Below are positions 12,669-23,612 of a stretch of DNA of 64,000 nucleotides, one piece after another. This DNA comes from Macrostomum hystrix (taxonomy: Eukaryota; Platyhelminthes; Macrostomidae). The DNA lies in contig CATNEN010000007.1 in the NCBI GenBank assembly GCA_950097015.1, forward strand, positions 8,092,001 through 8,156,000, written 5' to 3'. The first letter of the stretch is position 1; every line of letters begins with the position of its first letter. The position numbers and the translations under genes were made by a program. Below the pieces are notes generated by a model. It did not search any database. It was not told the origin of the DNA and was given only the letters and a program-made list of their open reading frames with translations.

Positions 12669-15184
12669 ATGCTGTTGCTGCTGCTGGTGTGGCTGTGGCG
12701 GTCGCTGCGTAGGCAGTGAAAATGTGGATGGCAGAAAATTTCCGCTGGTTCCGCTACAGCCGCCGCCCCGATAGGCACTGAAGTGCTGCTGCAGCAGTGC
12801 CTGCTGCTGAAACAGCGATGGCCAATGCAACTGCGGCTGCTGGCTGGCAGGTCTGAACGCCGGAAACAGCGACGCCAGAGAAGCTAGCGGCGACTGCGGC
12901 AGCTTGGGCGGCGGCAGTGGGCGCAGAGGCGACATGGATAGCATCGACGTCGGTGGCGGTGGCGGCATCGGCAGCGGCGGCGGCGGCGGCTGCAGCGGCA
13001 TCTGCTGCAGAGCCTCCTCGGTACTCGGACTGTGGCAGGCGCGCCGGTGCCTTTCGAGCGAGTGGGCGGTGGAGAACCGCTGGTCGCAGGCGGGGCAGGC
13101 GACCTTCTGTCGGCAGGCCGGCTGCATCCGTTTGTGTCGGCAGAGGTTTGAGAACTGGGTGTAGCTCTTCTTGCAAGCGTCGCACTGGTAGGGCTTATGC
13201 GTGGCGTGAATGTGCATGTGCTGCTTGAGACCGCTGGCGGTGCCGAAGCACTTCTCGCAGACCGGGCAGGTGTGCGGACCCTGCTGCCTGCAGCCACCTG
13301 CGGGCTGGTCTTCGTCAAAACTGTCCGCGTTCGGCGGGCTGCGGAAGGGTGGCAGGCGGCGACAGTGAATGACTTTAGATTAGTGCTAATGACTGTCCAG
13401 GATGACTCCAAGATTTTCTATGACTATGGAAGCTTTTAATGACCTAAAAAAGCTCTCTATGACCCAAAAATTTTTGATGACCCAAAAAAGAATTTTGAAC
13501 CATTAAAGTTGTCTATGACCTATTAAAATTATCTATCGCCAGATTTTTCGACATTTGAATGACTAAAATAAGATAATCTCCGACTGTTGTCTATGACCCA
13601 AAAGACATGCTGTGAGCAGACTCACCTAGACGAGCAAGCGGCTGCAACGGTAGCTCCTGGCGCTGCGGCGGAGTTCACAGCCCGGTTGCAGCTGGCTAGC
13701 AGTCTTCGCTTTTCGGCGATCTCGGCGCACGGGTTTCGACACAGCGAAGCCTGGTGCCGGCGCAGCGAGCCGGAGCTTCGGAAGGCTTCGCCGCAGTCGG
13801 GACAGGCGAAAATCGCGGAGGCGGGCGCGGCAGCTGCGGGCGAATATTCGGTCGGATTGAGTGTGAGGGAGGCTCGGCTGGGGGATTTGTTCATTTTCGC
13901 TGGCTCGGGCGCTTTTAGCACTATGGCTTCGTGCGCCAAACCCTGCCCCGGGAACCCACCCCAACCTCCGCGGCCATTCTAATTGGCCGCCGCCGCTCAA
14001 CCCCCTGGACCTCCGGCCACAGTAGGTGACACAAAGACTCAGGATATGCGCAATCTAAAAAAACATTGTAAATTAGTTTCATAAAGAGTTCCCTACCTGA
14101 CTGCAAGTCGGCAACATCAAAGGACTCCAGCTGAAGGCGGTTCTCCTCACCGCCGTTTAGCTGGCCAAATAGAAGCAGGCTCTGTCGCCGCTCTTGCTGC
14201 TGCTGCTGCTGACGATGATAGCCGAGAAACTGCAAAAAAATCAAATTGATGTTTTAATTTTTCTAAAGGTGGCTAAATGGTCTTTAGGGTCACTGGGTCC
14301 TGAGGGGATATTACTGAAGGGATGCTGATCCTGAGGGGATATTACTGAAGGGATGCTGGTCCTGAGGGATATTACTGAAGGGATGCTGATCCTGAGGGGA
14401 TATTACTGAAGGGATGCTGGTCCTGAGGGATATTACTGAAGGGATGCTGATCCTGAGGGGATATTACTGAAGGGATGCTGGTCCTGAGGGGATATTACTG
14501 AAGGGATGCGGGTCCTGAGGGGATATTACTGAAGGGATGCTGATCCTGAGGGGATATTACTGAAGGGATGCTGGTCCTGAGGGGATATTACTGAAGGGAT
14601 GCTGATCCTGAGGGGATATTACTGAAGGGATGCTGGTCCTGAGGGGATATTACTGAAGGGATGCTGATCCTGAGGGGATATTACTGAAGTGATGCTGGTC
14701 ATGAGGGATATTACTGAAGGGATGCTGATCCTGAGGGGATATTACTGAAGGGATGCTGGTCCTGAGGGGATATTACTGAAGGGATGCTGATCCTGAGGGG
14801 ATATTACTGAAGGGATGCTGGTCCTGAGGGGATATTACTGAAGGGATGCTGGTCCTGAGGGAGCATTCCTGAAGAAGACTGACAAAAGGGATCAAATCCT
14901 ATGGGGATCAAATCCTATTTTCAGGTAATATAATTAGGTATTGTATATATTGTCTAAATATATCTCTATGTCAAGATTTGTCTTTATATTAAATATATAA
15001 CTACTCCTTCCAAACGCCCCCAACAATGGCAGGCTTATGCTCCTGTTCGGTCACCAAGATCCACAATCCGATGACCGAATCGTTACAATTCGGCCAACAA
15101 ATCCCACAATATGCCAACACGGATAGCGAAGCCCCAGTCCAGTCGTGAACGTCAGCTTACCTCAGCAGTTAGCAGGTCAGACAT
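11904..15184 (-). CDS. MECOM/PRDM16-type (EVI1-like) zinc-finger transcription factor
   Basis: Proposed coding exons: 15184-15161 (MSDLLTAE, donor GAG|GTAAGC), 14229-14097 (acceptor TTTTTTTGCAG, donor CAG|GTAGGG), about 13926-13626 (start uncertain, donor AG|GTGAGT) and 13338-11904 (acceptor CCACCCTTCCGCAG). The phases of the last junction match. Exon 3 has one C2H2 finger ([19 protein letters not shown]). Exon 4 has a cluster of three: [17 protein letters not shown], then [20 protein letters not shown], then [17 protein letters not shown]. These match EVI1 fingers 5-7, and the exon 3 finger resembles EVI1 finger 1. A Pro-rich middle carries polyQ followed by PLDLS, a CtBP-binding motif. Near the C-terminus are two more fingers ([21 protein letters not shown] and [17 protein letters not shown]), matching EVI1 fingers 8-9, followed by an acidic tail. 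No PR/SET domain is visible. The frame of exon 1 stays open upstream to an acceptor-like CTTGCAG, so further 5' coding exons may exist. Expected role: nuclear sequence-specific regulator, by homology. Confidence 0.85.
12597..12689 (-). other. Polyglutamine tract abutting the PLDLS CtBP motif
   Basis: A CAG-rich run (12612-12689 on the minus strand) encodes an almost pure glutamine stretch interrupted by one His. It is followed directly by codons for P-L-D-L-S at 12611-12597. PLDLS is the known CtBP-recruiting motif of EVI1-family repressors. The CTG/CAG run is a likely site of length polymorphism. Confidence 0.9.
14276..14872. repeat. 31-bp minisatellite in intron 1 of the MECOM-like gene
   Basis: About 19 units of 31 bp, with the core GGGGATATTACTGAAGGGAT. 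Units ending in GCTGATCCTGA and GCTGGTCCTGA largely alternate, which suggests growth by dimer duplication. It lies between the coding exons at 15161-15184 and 14097-14229. Confidence 0.96.
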
Positions 15185-15910
15185 CTTGGCTGTGCAGATG
15201 CTCGTGACAATGCTGCAAGCGGAGGTTCGGTTCGGCTCTCAGTGTCAGGTTATCTATGAAAAAAATGTAACAAACTTTTTATTATAATCAGGTAAGCGCG
15301 CGATTATAAAGGCTGGTTGTAAATCATGTTGAATTCGAGTGATTCGAGAGGCAACAATGGCACCAGAATTGGAATAGGATATCAGGTGACTATAAGCGAA
15401 GCAATGAATATTCTGCGAGTTCCAACTTTCCCTGCCTCCAAGATATTCGTATGAAAGATTTTTTGTTCTGAAAATTGTATCGAAATCCGTTTCGTAGTTC
15501 TAACAATCAAAATAACAGATTCTGAATAGGGATTTCCAGTTCGAGTTGCAAGCAGATAGGGTTGCTTTCTCACCTTATTCGGCAGAATTAACCTTTCACA
15601 AACTGCGCATAGAGAAGTATGAAGAGTGAGACCAGGATTGTAACAATTTGTCTGGGGGAAAATTAAACAAGCGCTTTGAGGATGCAGAGTCTTAACTTGC
15701 CGCCCAGAACACTTAAGTATCTGATCCCCGGACCGCTTCTCACCTATGCACCTATCTCACCTCACCTGCATGCCTGATTAGGCTGAGGTCTGATTGGCCC
15801 AGGCTCATTGCGGACACCACATTGGATGGAGATCTCAGGGATGCTGCAGGGGAAGCGGGACTGGGGTTGGGTCTGCTCACTTGGGCTGTGAGACGAGACT
15901 GGACTGGCCA
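15185..15910. other. 5' flank of the MECOM-like gene
   Basis: Likely 5' UTR and promoter or upstream-intron sequence for the minus-strand gene. An acceptor-like CTTGCAG lies about 35 nt upstream of its ATG. No promoter motif can be named with confidence. Confidence 0.4.
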
Positions 15911-15985
15911 GCTTCTAGCCCATTAGTTAGAGCTTCGAACTCATGACCAAGAAGTCCAGACTTCGAATCTTAGCCCAAGGACAAA
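15911..15985 (+). mobile_element. tRNA-derived SINE head
   Basis: An A-box-like TAGCCCATTAG (15916-15926) is followed about 34 bp later by a B-box-like ACTTCGAATCT. This is the spacing of an internal Pol III promoter. The segment does not fold into a credible tRNA, so a SINE remnant is more likely than a tRNA gene. Confidence 0.55.
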
Positions 15986-16018
15986 AATGGGAACCGGCAT
16001 CAGCTGGTGTCGGGCGAG

Positions 16019-16893
16019 ACTGGGAGGGAGAGGGTAGGAGTGGGAGAGAGAGGGTGAGACTGGGAGAGAGAGGGTGAGATTGGGAGAAGGTGGGAGAGAG
16101 AAGGTAAGAGTGGGAGAGAGAGGGTGAGATTGGGAGAAGGTGGGAGAGAGAAGGTAAGAGTGGGAGAGAGAGGGTGAGATTGGGAGAAGGTGGGAGAGAG
16201 AAGGTAAGAGTGGGAGAGAGAGGGTGAGATTGGGAGAAGGTGGGAGAGAGAAGGTAAGAGTGAGAGAGAGAGGGTGAGATTGGGAGAAGGTGGGAGAGAG
16301 AAGGTAAGAGTGGGAGAGAGAAGGTAAGAGTGGGAGAGAGAGGGTGAGATTGGGAGAAGGTGGGAGAGAGAAGGTAAGAGTGGGAGAGAGAAGGTAAGAT
16401 TGGGAGAGAGAAGGTAAGAGTGGGAGAGAGAGGGTGAGATTGGGAGAGAGAAGGTAAGAGTGGGAGAGAGAAGGTAAGAGTGGGAGAGAGAAGGTAAGAG
16501 TGGGAGAGAGAAGGTAAGAGTGGGAGAGAGAAGGTAAGAGTGGGAGAGAGAAGGTAAGAGTGGGAGAGAGAAGGTAAGAGTGGGAGAGAGAAGGTAAGAG
16601 TGGGAGAGAGAAGGTAAGAGTGGGAGAGAGAAGGTAAGAGTGGGAGAGAGAAGGTAAGAGTGGGAGAGAGAAGGTAAGAGTGGGAGAGAGAAGGTAAGAG
16701 TGGGAGAGAGAAGGTAAGAGTGGGAGAGAGAAGGTAAGAGTGGGAGAGAGAAGGTAAGAGTGGGAGAGAGAAGGTAAGAGTGGGAGAGAGAAGGTAAGAG
16801 TGGGAGAGAGAAGGTAAGAGTGGGGGAGAGAAGGTAAGAGTGGGAGAGAGAAGGTAAGAGTGGGAGAGAGAAGGTAAGAGTGGGAGAGAGAGT
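16019..16893. repeat. 20-bp purine-rich minisatellite
   Basis: About 43 units of GTGGGAGAGAGAAGGTAAGA. In the left third they are mixed with GGTGAGATTGGGAGAAGG blocks in a longer period. The GTGGGAGAGAGAA core is the same as in the 22-bp array at 3209-5868. Two minus-strand frames of about 350 codons are repeat by-products. Confidence 0.96.
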
Positions 16894-17935
16894 GATACTG
16901 GGAGAGAATGAGAATAGGATATAGTGAGAGTGGGGGGAAGAGGGATACTTGACCAGGACATCCTCTGAAAGCCTAGCTGCACGCTCGCCACCGAATGCAC
17001 TAAATGAATCAGTTGAGCAAGAGTTGCGCAAGTGAAGATGAGAGCGCAATCGAAAGTGAGCTCAGCTAGTGAGGAGAATTAAGATGAGCATATTCGCCAG
17101 ACACTGGCAGAAAGGGACTAAACTGTAGTTTATCTAAACAGAGAATTTAGATAAGGTGTCATTGAGAAGCTCAGATAAACTAATTGTAAAATACACACAA
17201 CTTACCAACAATGGCTATCAGTTTCAGATCCTCGATTGATAACTGACGTATTAATTAACAAGTCGCCTCAACTGATAGGTATAGATATGGACTGCTGAAT
17301 GAGATACAACTTTGTGAGAATGGTTAGAGCGAGTTCAGAGGCTGATCAAGTATTTATACACAGCTGGGACTGGAGCACAGCGGGCAGCTTCACCTGAGCA
17401 ACAGGCGCGCAGCTCTGCTCAGCCAATGGTAGGCACGGATTTACCTAGGGGAAACTGTTGCCTGAAGACAAACAGGCGCAGCTTAGCCAACAGGTGACGG
17501 AGCCGACTGTGCGGACAACCTGGGACCACGGCACAGCGGGACTGCGGCCCAGCCAAGGCCATTGCTAGAATTGCGCTAAGCTGCTGCCCGCTGCGGAGCC
17601 ACAAAATTCGCAGTCTAATTATCGCACACCTACTGCGTAAGGTGTGGCCAACACAGATTTGCAGAAATCTTTGGCAACAGCTCGGCCGAAGACTTGTTAG
17701 ATTCGGCGGCTAGGATGCAGTCGCCGACCCGCTGTGAACGAAGCCATCGCTAATATCAACATTCGCTGCTCAGCGCGCGTGACATGCACAGGATTTGAGT
17801 TCGGGATAAACCTACCAACCGCTGGGTAGGTATAAACAAGGGATAAGCTGCTGCCAACGTGCATGCTTTACCGGTTTGATAGAGGCGGCCAGTTCAACTC
17901 GCATTTTTAGAACTAAACAGGAAAACATAGAATTT
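16894..17935. other. Unassigned intergenic stretch
   Basis: Moderate-complexity DNA with scattered short open frames. No gene, RNA or mobile element recognised. Confidence 0.45.
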
Positions 17936-18292
17936 GGAAGGCTGTTCTGAGGATTTGGAAGCTGTTCTGAGGATTTGGAAGCTGTTGCGAGGATCTGGAA
18001 GCTGTTGTGAGGATCTGGAAGCTGTTTTGAGGATCTGGAAGCTGTTGTGAGGATCTGGAAGCTGTTGTGAGGATCTGGAAGCTGTTGTGAGGATATGGAA
18101 GCTGTTATGAGGATCTGGGAGATTGGTGAGTGGGCTGTTGTGAGGATCTGGGAGATGGTGGGTGGGCTGTTATGAGGATCTGGGAGATGGTGGGTGGGCT
18201 GTTATGAGGATCTGGGAGATTGTTGGGTGGGCTGTTGTGAGGATCTGGGAGATGGTGGGTGGGCTGTTGTGAGGATCTGGTATGTTGGTAAG
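17936..18292. repeat. Two adjoining minisatellites (20 bp, then 32 bp)
   Basis: First come about nine units of GAGGATCTGGAAGCTGTTGT. Then come about five 32-bp units that start GAGGATCTGGGAGATGGTGG and end in GCTGTT. The shared GAGGATCTGG start suggests that the second array grew from the first by insertion of GGTGGGTGG-type sequence. Confidence 0.92.
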
Positions 18293-19574
18293 TTGGTTAT
18301 TGTGAGACTTTGGGAGGTTGGTGTGCGGGTTTAATAGCGTGAGGATCAGGGAGGATATTAGTGGATTATTTGAAATAAATTAAAAAAGCAGAATCCTGTG
18401 AATCAGTTTGCAATTAAAGGCACAGAAATGGCACACGCATTGACAAACCCGACTTATAGCTGACCATTAAACAGTGAATAGATATATTTGCAGTTAAAAA
18501 AATCACCCAGTGTCCCACACAAAATGGCCACAGCATATGCAACAGCAGGTGCGTGAGCAGGTGTGTGTGAGAGTGTATATGGCTAAAAATCCAGTACCTT
18601 AAATTGTACAGCGGCCGGTGAAACTCAGAGCTTCAAATCGGTTGGTGACGCCGGGGCAAAAAATGGAATTCAGAAAAGAATGAAAAAAGTCAGCTAATAC
18701 AAAGAAGGCTTAAGGAAAATTAATTAGATAGTTATTAGCAATCGTGTTTTAGATGATTGGCTTACAACAGAATTTGAAATTCTAAACAATCAAATCGGTG
18801 TGAAATGGCAGAACTATTAAACAGAAGGCACAATAAATTACAGTTTTGCTGCGTTTTTAAAGTACTAAAATGTGTAACAACTATCAACAACGGACACGAG
18901 CATCTTGGAATAACTAGCCTTAGCAAACTAAATGCACCCACTATTTATTCAGCCTGTACTGGAGTGTGCCACGGGGTTCCACGTGTCCCGCTCTCTCCTT
19001 TGGCGAGTTAATTTCAGGCTCATACTACTGCTAGTAGAGCAGACGGCATGCGAATAGGTGCGATTGCTTCTGCTATAGTAATAAGTGTACTAATACGGGT
19101 AAGCATATGAATGATGGCCGAATAAGGTGAAACAGGTGACAGACAGATAATAAGAGCAGAACAGATAGTATTCAGCAGCGTTGGTTTATGCAAGAACCTC
19201 AATAATTAGCTAGTTAAAAGCTGCAAATTTTTATATAACGGCCTATAGATGCACATAAAGGCTTTAATAAGTACTCGTATTAAGCATGGATAATACAAAA
19301 AGAGAGAAAACAAGAAGCAAAACATTGAAACGAAGCGAAATAAACTTGAATACGCTAATGCTTTCTGCTAGAAACTAAAAATGTTTATAAAAACAATGAC
19401 CAGTTGAATAGATAAAAAATATCTGGTTAGTAGAGCACGCATTAATAACATCGAATAAAGTAAATCAAAAAGAGCTTCAAACAAAACAAAATTGGAATGA
19501 AATTTGAGCTCTGCTCGATCAGTAAGTCAAACAAGTTGAACTGCAGCATACTCCATAGCTTAACAGCAGAACAG
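18293..19574. other. Unassigned AT-rich stretch
   Basis: No gene recognised. Open frames of about 60-70 codons at 18805-19011 (plus) and 19020-19202 (minus) have no domain or splice context. Confidence 0.45.
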
Positions 19575-19856
19575 TTTGCTGAAGCCCCAATCCATCAAAT
19601 CCCAGTTTGCTGAAATCCCAATCCATCAAATCCCAGTTTGCTGAAACCCCAATCCATCAAATCCCAGTTTGCTGAAATCCCAATCCATCAAATCCCAGTT
19701 TGCTGAAATCCCAATCCATCAAATCCCAGTTTGCTGAAGCCCCAATCCATCAAATCCCAGTTTGCTGAAATCCCAATCCATCAAATCCCAGTTTGCTGAA
19801 ACCCCAATCCATCAAATCCCAGCTTGCTGAAATCCCAATCCATCAAACCCAAGTTC
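19575..19856. repeat. 31-bp minisatellite
   Basis: Nine units of 31 bp, with the core CAGTTTGCTGAAATCCCAAT and GAAACCCC or GAAGCCCC variants. Confidence 0.95.
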
Positions 19857-20846
19857 CCATCATAAAATGGGGATCATTGCAAACACATCAAACAGATATT
19901 ATCGTGAATAACTAGCAACGAGGCGTAGGGAATTTGGCTGCAAAGGTGCTGTGAGCGCAAATATGAAATGAAAACATGGAAGTAAAAAGAAGAAGTTAAA
20001 CAAATAACAGGCAAAAGAATGAAAAAAAAGTACGAGGCACTGTATTATCCTCTACCATCAAGTAGACAAATAAAGCATTGATCAATCATTATAGGAGGCA
20101 TTTAGTAAACAAAAATCTAATCTGAACTTCTGCATTCCATAACACACCAGTCTACGGTAAAACTTCGGTTCAGAAAAAAGGCAAAATGGTAAAAAAGTTT
20201 AATACAAAACAACTGCATAGCAGGTGCGGCAGTAGCCAACATTTGCTAGGCATCATCGGGAGCTGGTCTGTACAGGAGGCCAGCACAGCTTCGGGTTGCG
20301 CAACAATGACGCCGCGCGTAGTCACGCGGGCAGGAAATGAAAAAATGACGATGACACTGTACAATGTACAATGCGCTGCACATACTACTGGCGGCACCTG
20401 AGTAGAGTTTCAATCACGCGAAGAACCCAGTGCCGTGAACGTGGCTATACTTTCTCTGCTTTAATTTTGTTAAGCAGAATTAAACTAAAAAATTTACTTG
20501 CCTACTCATAGTAGGCTGGCAACCACCCTTTATGCAAAATATCAATCAAAAGCGACATGAGCAGCGGGCGGATCAGGGAAACGCAGAAAATGCTGACGAA
20601 AACGAATTGACTTTTTCTTACCAAATTTCTCTCTGATGTCTATGGGAATTCATTGTGCTAAAACAGAGCGGCTGCCAGACTAATTGAAATGTGAGCCGAA
20701 TGGAACAGCGAGGCGGGGCAGATGGCGCCAGAGCACAACTCAAATTCAAAAATCAGACCAAGATAAAAACTGTTGGCGAAGAAAACTAAAACAAAAAACC
20801 TGCTTCTAGAAGAGCAGAAAGAAATATAAAAAGGGAGAAAAGATAT
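19857..20846. other. 3' flank of the LDB-like gene
   Basis: AT-rich DNA downstream of the minus-strand stop at 20847. No other gene is recognised. Paired short frames at 20170-20401 on both strands are probably chance. Confidence 0.45.
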
Positions 20847-22627
20847 TCAGCTGTGGGACGGGGAAACAGTTTTGCTCATGGGCGGCAGCTGATCTGAGCC
20901 AGTTGAGCCCGACGCTGCGACGCCAGACGGGGAAGGTGACGCTGACATTGCCGACGATGCGGACGAGACAGCCGGTGGTGGAGGCAGCTGCTGAACTGTT
21001 GAAGTGGCTGACGAAGCCGGCGGCAGAGATGCGGTCCCGAAGCGATTCAGCATGGCGTAGTGGCTGTTCTCCAGCCGGGTGATCAGCCGCTCGTCCTCCT
21101 GCCCGGCCTGACCGCCCATGAGGCCGGGCTCGCCCACCACCATCACCTCTCCCGGGTGCGCTGAATCTAGTGACATCGGCATTGGCGGAACCGCCGCTGC
21201 TGCTGCTGCAGCCACCGCAGCTGCCGACCCGGCATTCCGCTTGCGACCTCCACCACCGCGACCGCCGCCGGCGGGTTTGGCTTCGCCACCGCCAGTAGCA
21301 GAGTCGGCATTCTTTGGCCGCTTTCTCGACCTCGGCGTCGATGCTGACGTTGACTTGCCACGGCCGCCGCCGTGCAATTTTCCGCCTGAACCCGGCGCTG
21401 TGCCCGCAGTCACTGCGGCTGCTGCTGGCGCCACGGCCGGATGAACGATGACTCCGGGGACGTAGCCGGCATCGGGCGGGACGACTAGACCGCCGACGGG
21501 ACCGGAGCTGCCGACCATTCTCTGCCAGTGCTGATGGAGCATCTGAAAGTCATGGTAGAGTAGCAATTGAGCACTGAGAATTTGAGGCTAGCTGAACTAG
21601 GTGCGCAGAGGGTCAACCAACCTGCTTCAGGCATTCCCTGGGATCCATTGGCGTCTTGCTGCACTTCTGAATGGCCATCATGGACTGCATCGGCTCCAGC
21701 AGGGCGCTGATCTGGAACAGCTGCACCACCTGGCTAGGTAGGCCGGCCCTGCTAACGGGTTTGGACATAGACCAATGCGGCATGCATGGCCCGTTGCCAG
21801 CCTGATGAGGCCCGGGCGGCAGCTGGTGAAATTCGGGCGCGTGCAGCGCCTGACGCGGCATAAGTTCGTGATGATCACGAATCTCCATGCGCCACAGGCG
21901 AATGCGGGCCCGGTCGTTGCAGGCAAACTCCAACAGCAGGCGGGTGTCTGTGAACACCTGTACAGTGCGTGCACAATTTTAATAATGACAAGCATTTAAA
22001 CCGATAACCATTGATTGACAGCCGAAATAATATAAAATGCCAAATTGCTTCAGCGGCAATCCCCAAGTACAAGGCATACCTTGCACAGGCAGGGCTGATT
22101 TCGCACATAGCTGGTGACCAGCTCGGCAGCTTCGCAAGTCAGCACCAGCGTTGGCGGCAGATGCGGCGCTGGCGGCGGCGCCGACATCTCGCGGGGCGCC
22201 CTCAGCCAGAGATAGGCCTCTTCACAGGCGTCCATGAGGTGATGGAAGAAGCGGGGCACGAGCGCCCGGCCGATGCAGTAGGACCTCGGCCCGACATCTT
22301 CAAGCAGGCTCACCTGCAACTGGGCGTCATCCTCAAAGAATTCGTTGGCAAAGGCGTCCCACCACATCATGGGAGTGTCCCTAGGCCGCTGCGACAGGCG
22401 GTTATTGAGCTCGTGTATTCGCAGATCGCCGCTCATTAGTCCGGGTCCCATCGGTCCGTGCGGACCCAGCATGAACGCATGCGGCGGAGGAGGTGGTGGC
22501 GGAGGCGGCCGCATGCCTATGTGCTGATGGTGATGATGTAGATGCTGCCCAGGCTGCAGCACTGGATGGAGATGCAGATGCTGCGGTGGCGGCGGGCCGC
22601 CCCGCATGAAGTAGCCAGGATCCAGGG
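20847..22627 (-). CDS. LIM-domain-binding protein (LDB/Chip family), 3' exons
   Basis: Three coding exons: 22627-22080 (acceptor CATTTGCAG, donor AAG|GTATGC), 21957-21622 (acceptor CTGTACAG, donor CAG|GTTGGT) and 21542-20847 (acceptor GACTTTCAG, stop at 20847). All phases agree. The first exon has DPGYFMRGG, a His/Pro-rich stretch and the self-association domain with WWDAFANEFFEDDA and ELNNRL, close to LDB1. The second completes that domain and ends PMDPRECLKQ. The third starts HQHWQRMVG and has a basic RSRKRPK nuclear signal. Its LIM-interaction domain contains VMVVGEPGLMGG and EDERLITRLEN. LDB/Chip proteins bridge LIM-homeodomain factors and other DNA-bound proteins in the nucleus. The N-terminal exon was not found. 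The first exon begins two bases into a codon, so at least one coding exon lies upstream, beyond 22.7 kb. Confidence 0.93.
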
Positions 22628-22970
22628 CTGCAAATGGCTAACTGGCCAGCGGCACTGCTCAAGTGTTGCTCCGCTGTGGGATTGTGAGTGTTGGCTACAA
22701 ATTCTGATTCGAAATCGAAATTTGATCTGATGACGATTTAAAGAGAAGCCAAATATAAAATAGGCTAGACTACACACTAAATACAGTAGGCCAGCGATGC
22801 TAGATACCACATATTAATAGTTAGTCTGATTTCTTATATCCAATTCAGATCCGATTAATTTGATTTTTAGGTACTGAACTACATTAGTAAAAAAGTATTA
22901 CCTTAAGTTCTTAAAGGGTATTGATATTAAAAATATCAATGCAAATTCCTTAGAGAGTTAGGCTCTAAGG
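22628..22970. other. Upstream flank or intron of the LDB-like gene
   Basis: AT-rich DNA that must lie within the first intron if the missing LDB exon is further to the right. No coding exon recognised. Confidence 0.4.
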
Positions 22971-23612
22971 CAGGGGTAGGCAAACTTATTTGCTGGCGGG
23001 CCAAAGAGAGAACCTAAAAGATGACAGCGGGCCGCATTGACTGTATAAATATGAGATATGGGAGAGATGAGACACAGAAAGATGAGACACGGGAGAGATA
23101 AGACAGGGGAGAGATTAGACACGGGAGAGATGAGACACGGGAGAGATGAGACACGGGAGAGATGAGACACAGGAGAGATTAGACACGGGAGAGATTAGAC
23201 ACGGGAGAGATTAGACACGGGAGAGATGAGACACAGGAGAGATTAGACACGGGAGAGATTAGACACGGGAGAGATGAGACACAGGAGAGATTAGACACGG
23301 GAGAGATTAGACACGGGAAAGATGAGACACAGAAGAGATTAGACACGGGAGAGATTAGACACAGGAGAGATGAGACACGGGAGAGATGAGACACAGGAGA
23401 GATGAGACACAGGAGAGATGAGACACGGGAGAGATGAGACACGGGAGAGATGAGACACATGAGAGATAAGACACGGGAGAGATGAGACACGAGAGAGATT
23501 AGACATGAGAGAGATGAAACAGGACACTGTAGATGTCAGAAGAGGCAACGGCCCAGATTTGGGAGCTTCGAGGGCCGCATCTGGCCAGCGGGCCAGAGTT
23601 TGCCAACCCCTG
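22971..23612. mobile_element. Complete hAT-type MITE with 8-bp target duplication
   Basis: The ends are CAGGGGTAGGCAAAC at 22971 and the complementary GTTTGCCAACCCCTG ending at 23612, typical of hAT (Charlie-like) terminal inverted repeats. CTCTAAGG at 22963-22970 is repeated exactly at 23613-23620 as the 8-bp target-site duplication. GC-rich subterminal parts (GCGGGCC motifs) flank an expanded minisatellite. There is no transposase, so it is non-autonomous. Confidence 0.93.
23050..23520. repeat. 16-bp minisatellite inside the hAT MITE
   Basis: About 29 units of GGGAGAGATGAGACAC with ATTAGAC and ACAGGAG variants. It fills the MITE interior and makes up about 70% of its length. Confidence 0.95.

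Noticed and set aside
12250-13439. Long Ala/Gly/Arg-rich frames on both strands over the zinc-finger exon
   Set aside because: GC-rich shadows of the MECOM-like exon with no domain of their own.
15927-17049. Two 350-codon minus-strand frames over the 20-bp array
   Set aside because: Repeat by-products with Ser/Leu/Pro monotony and no functional signals.
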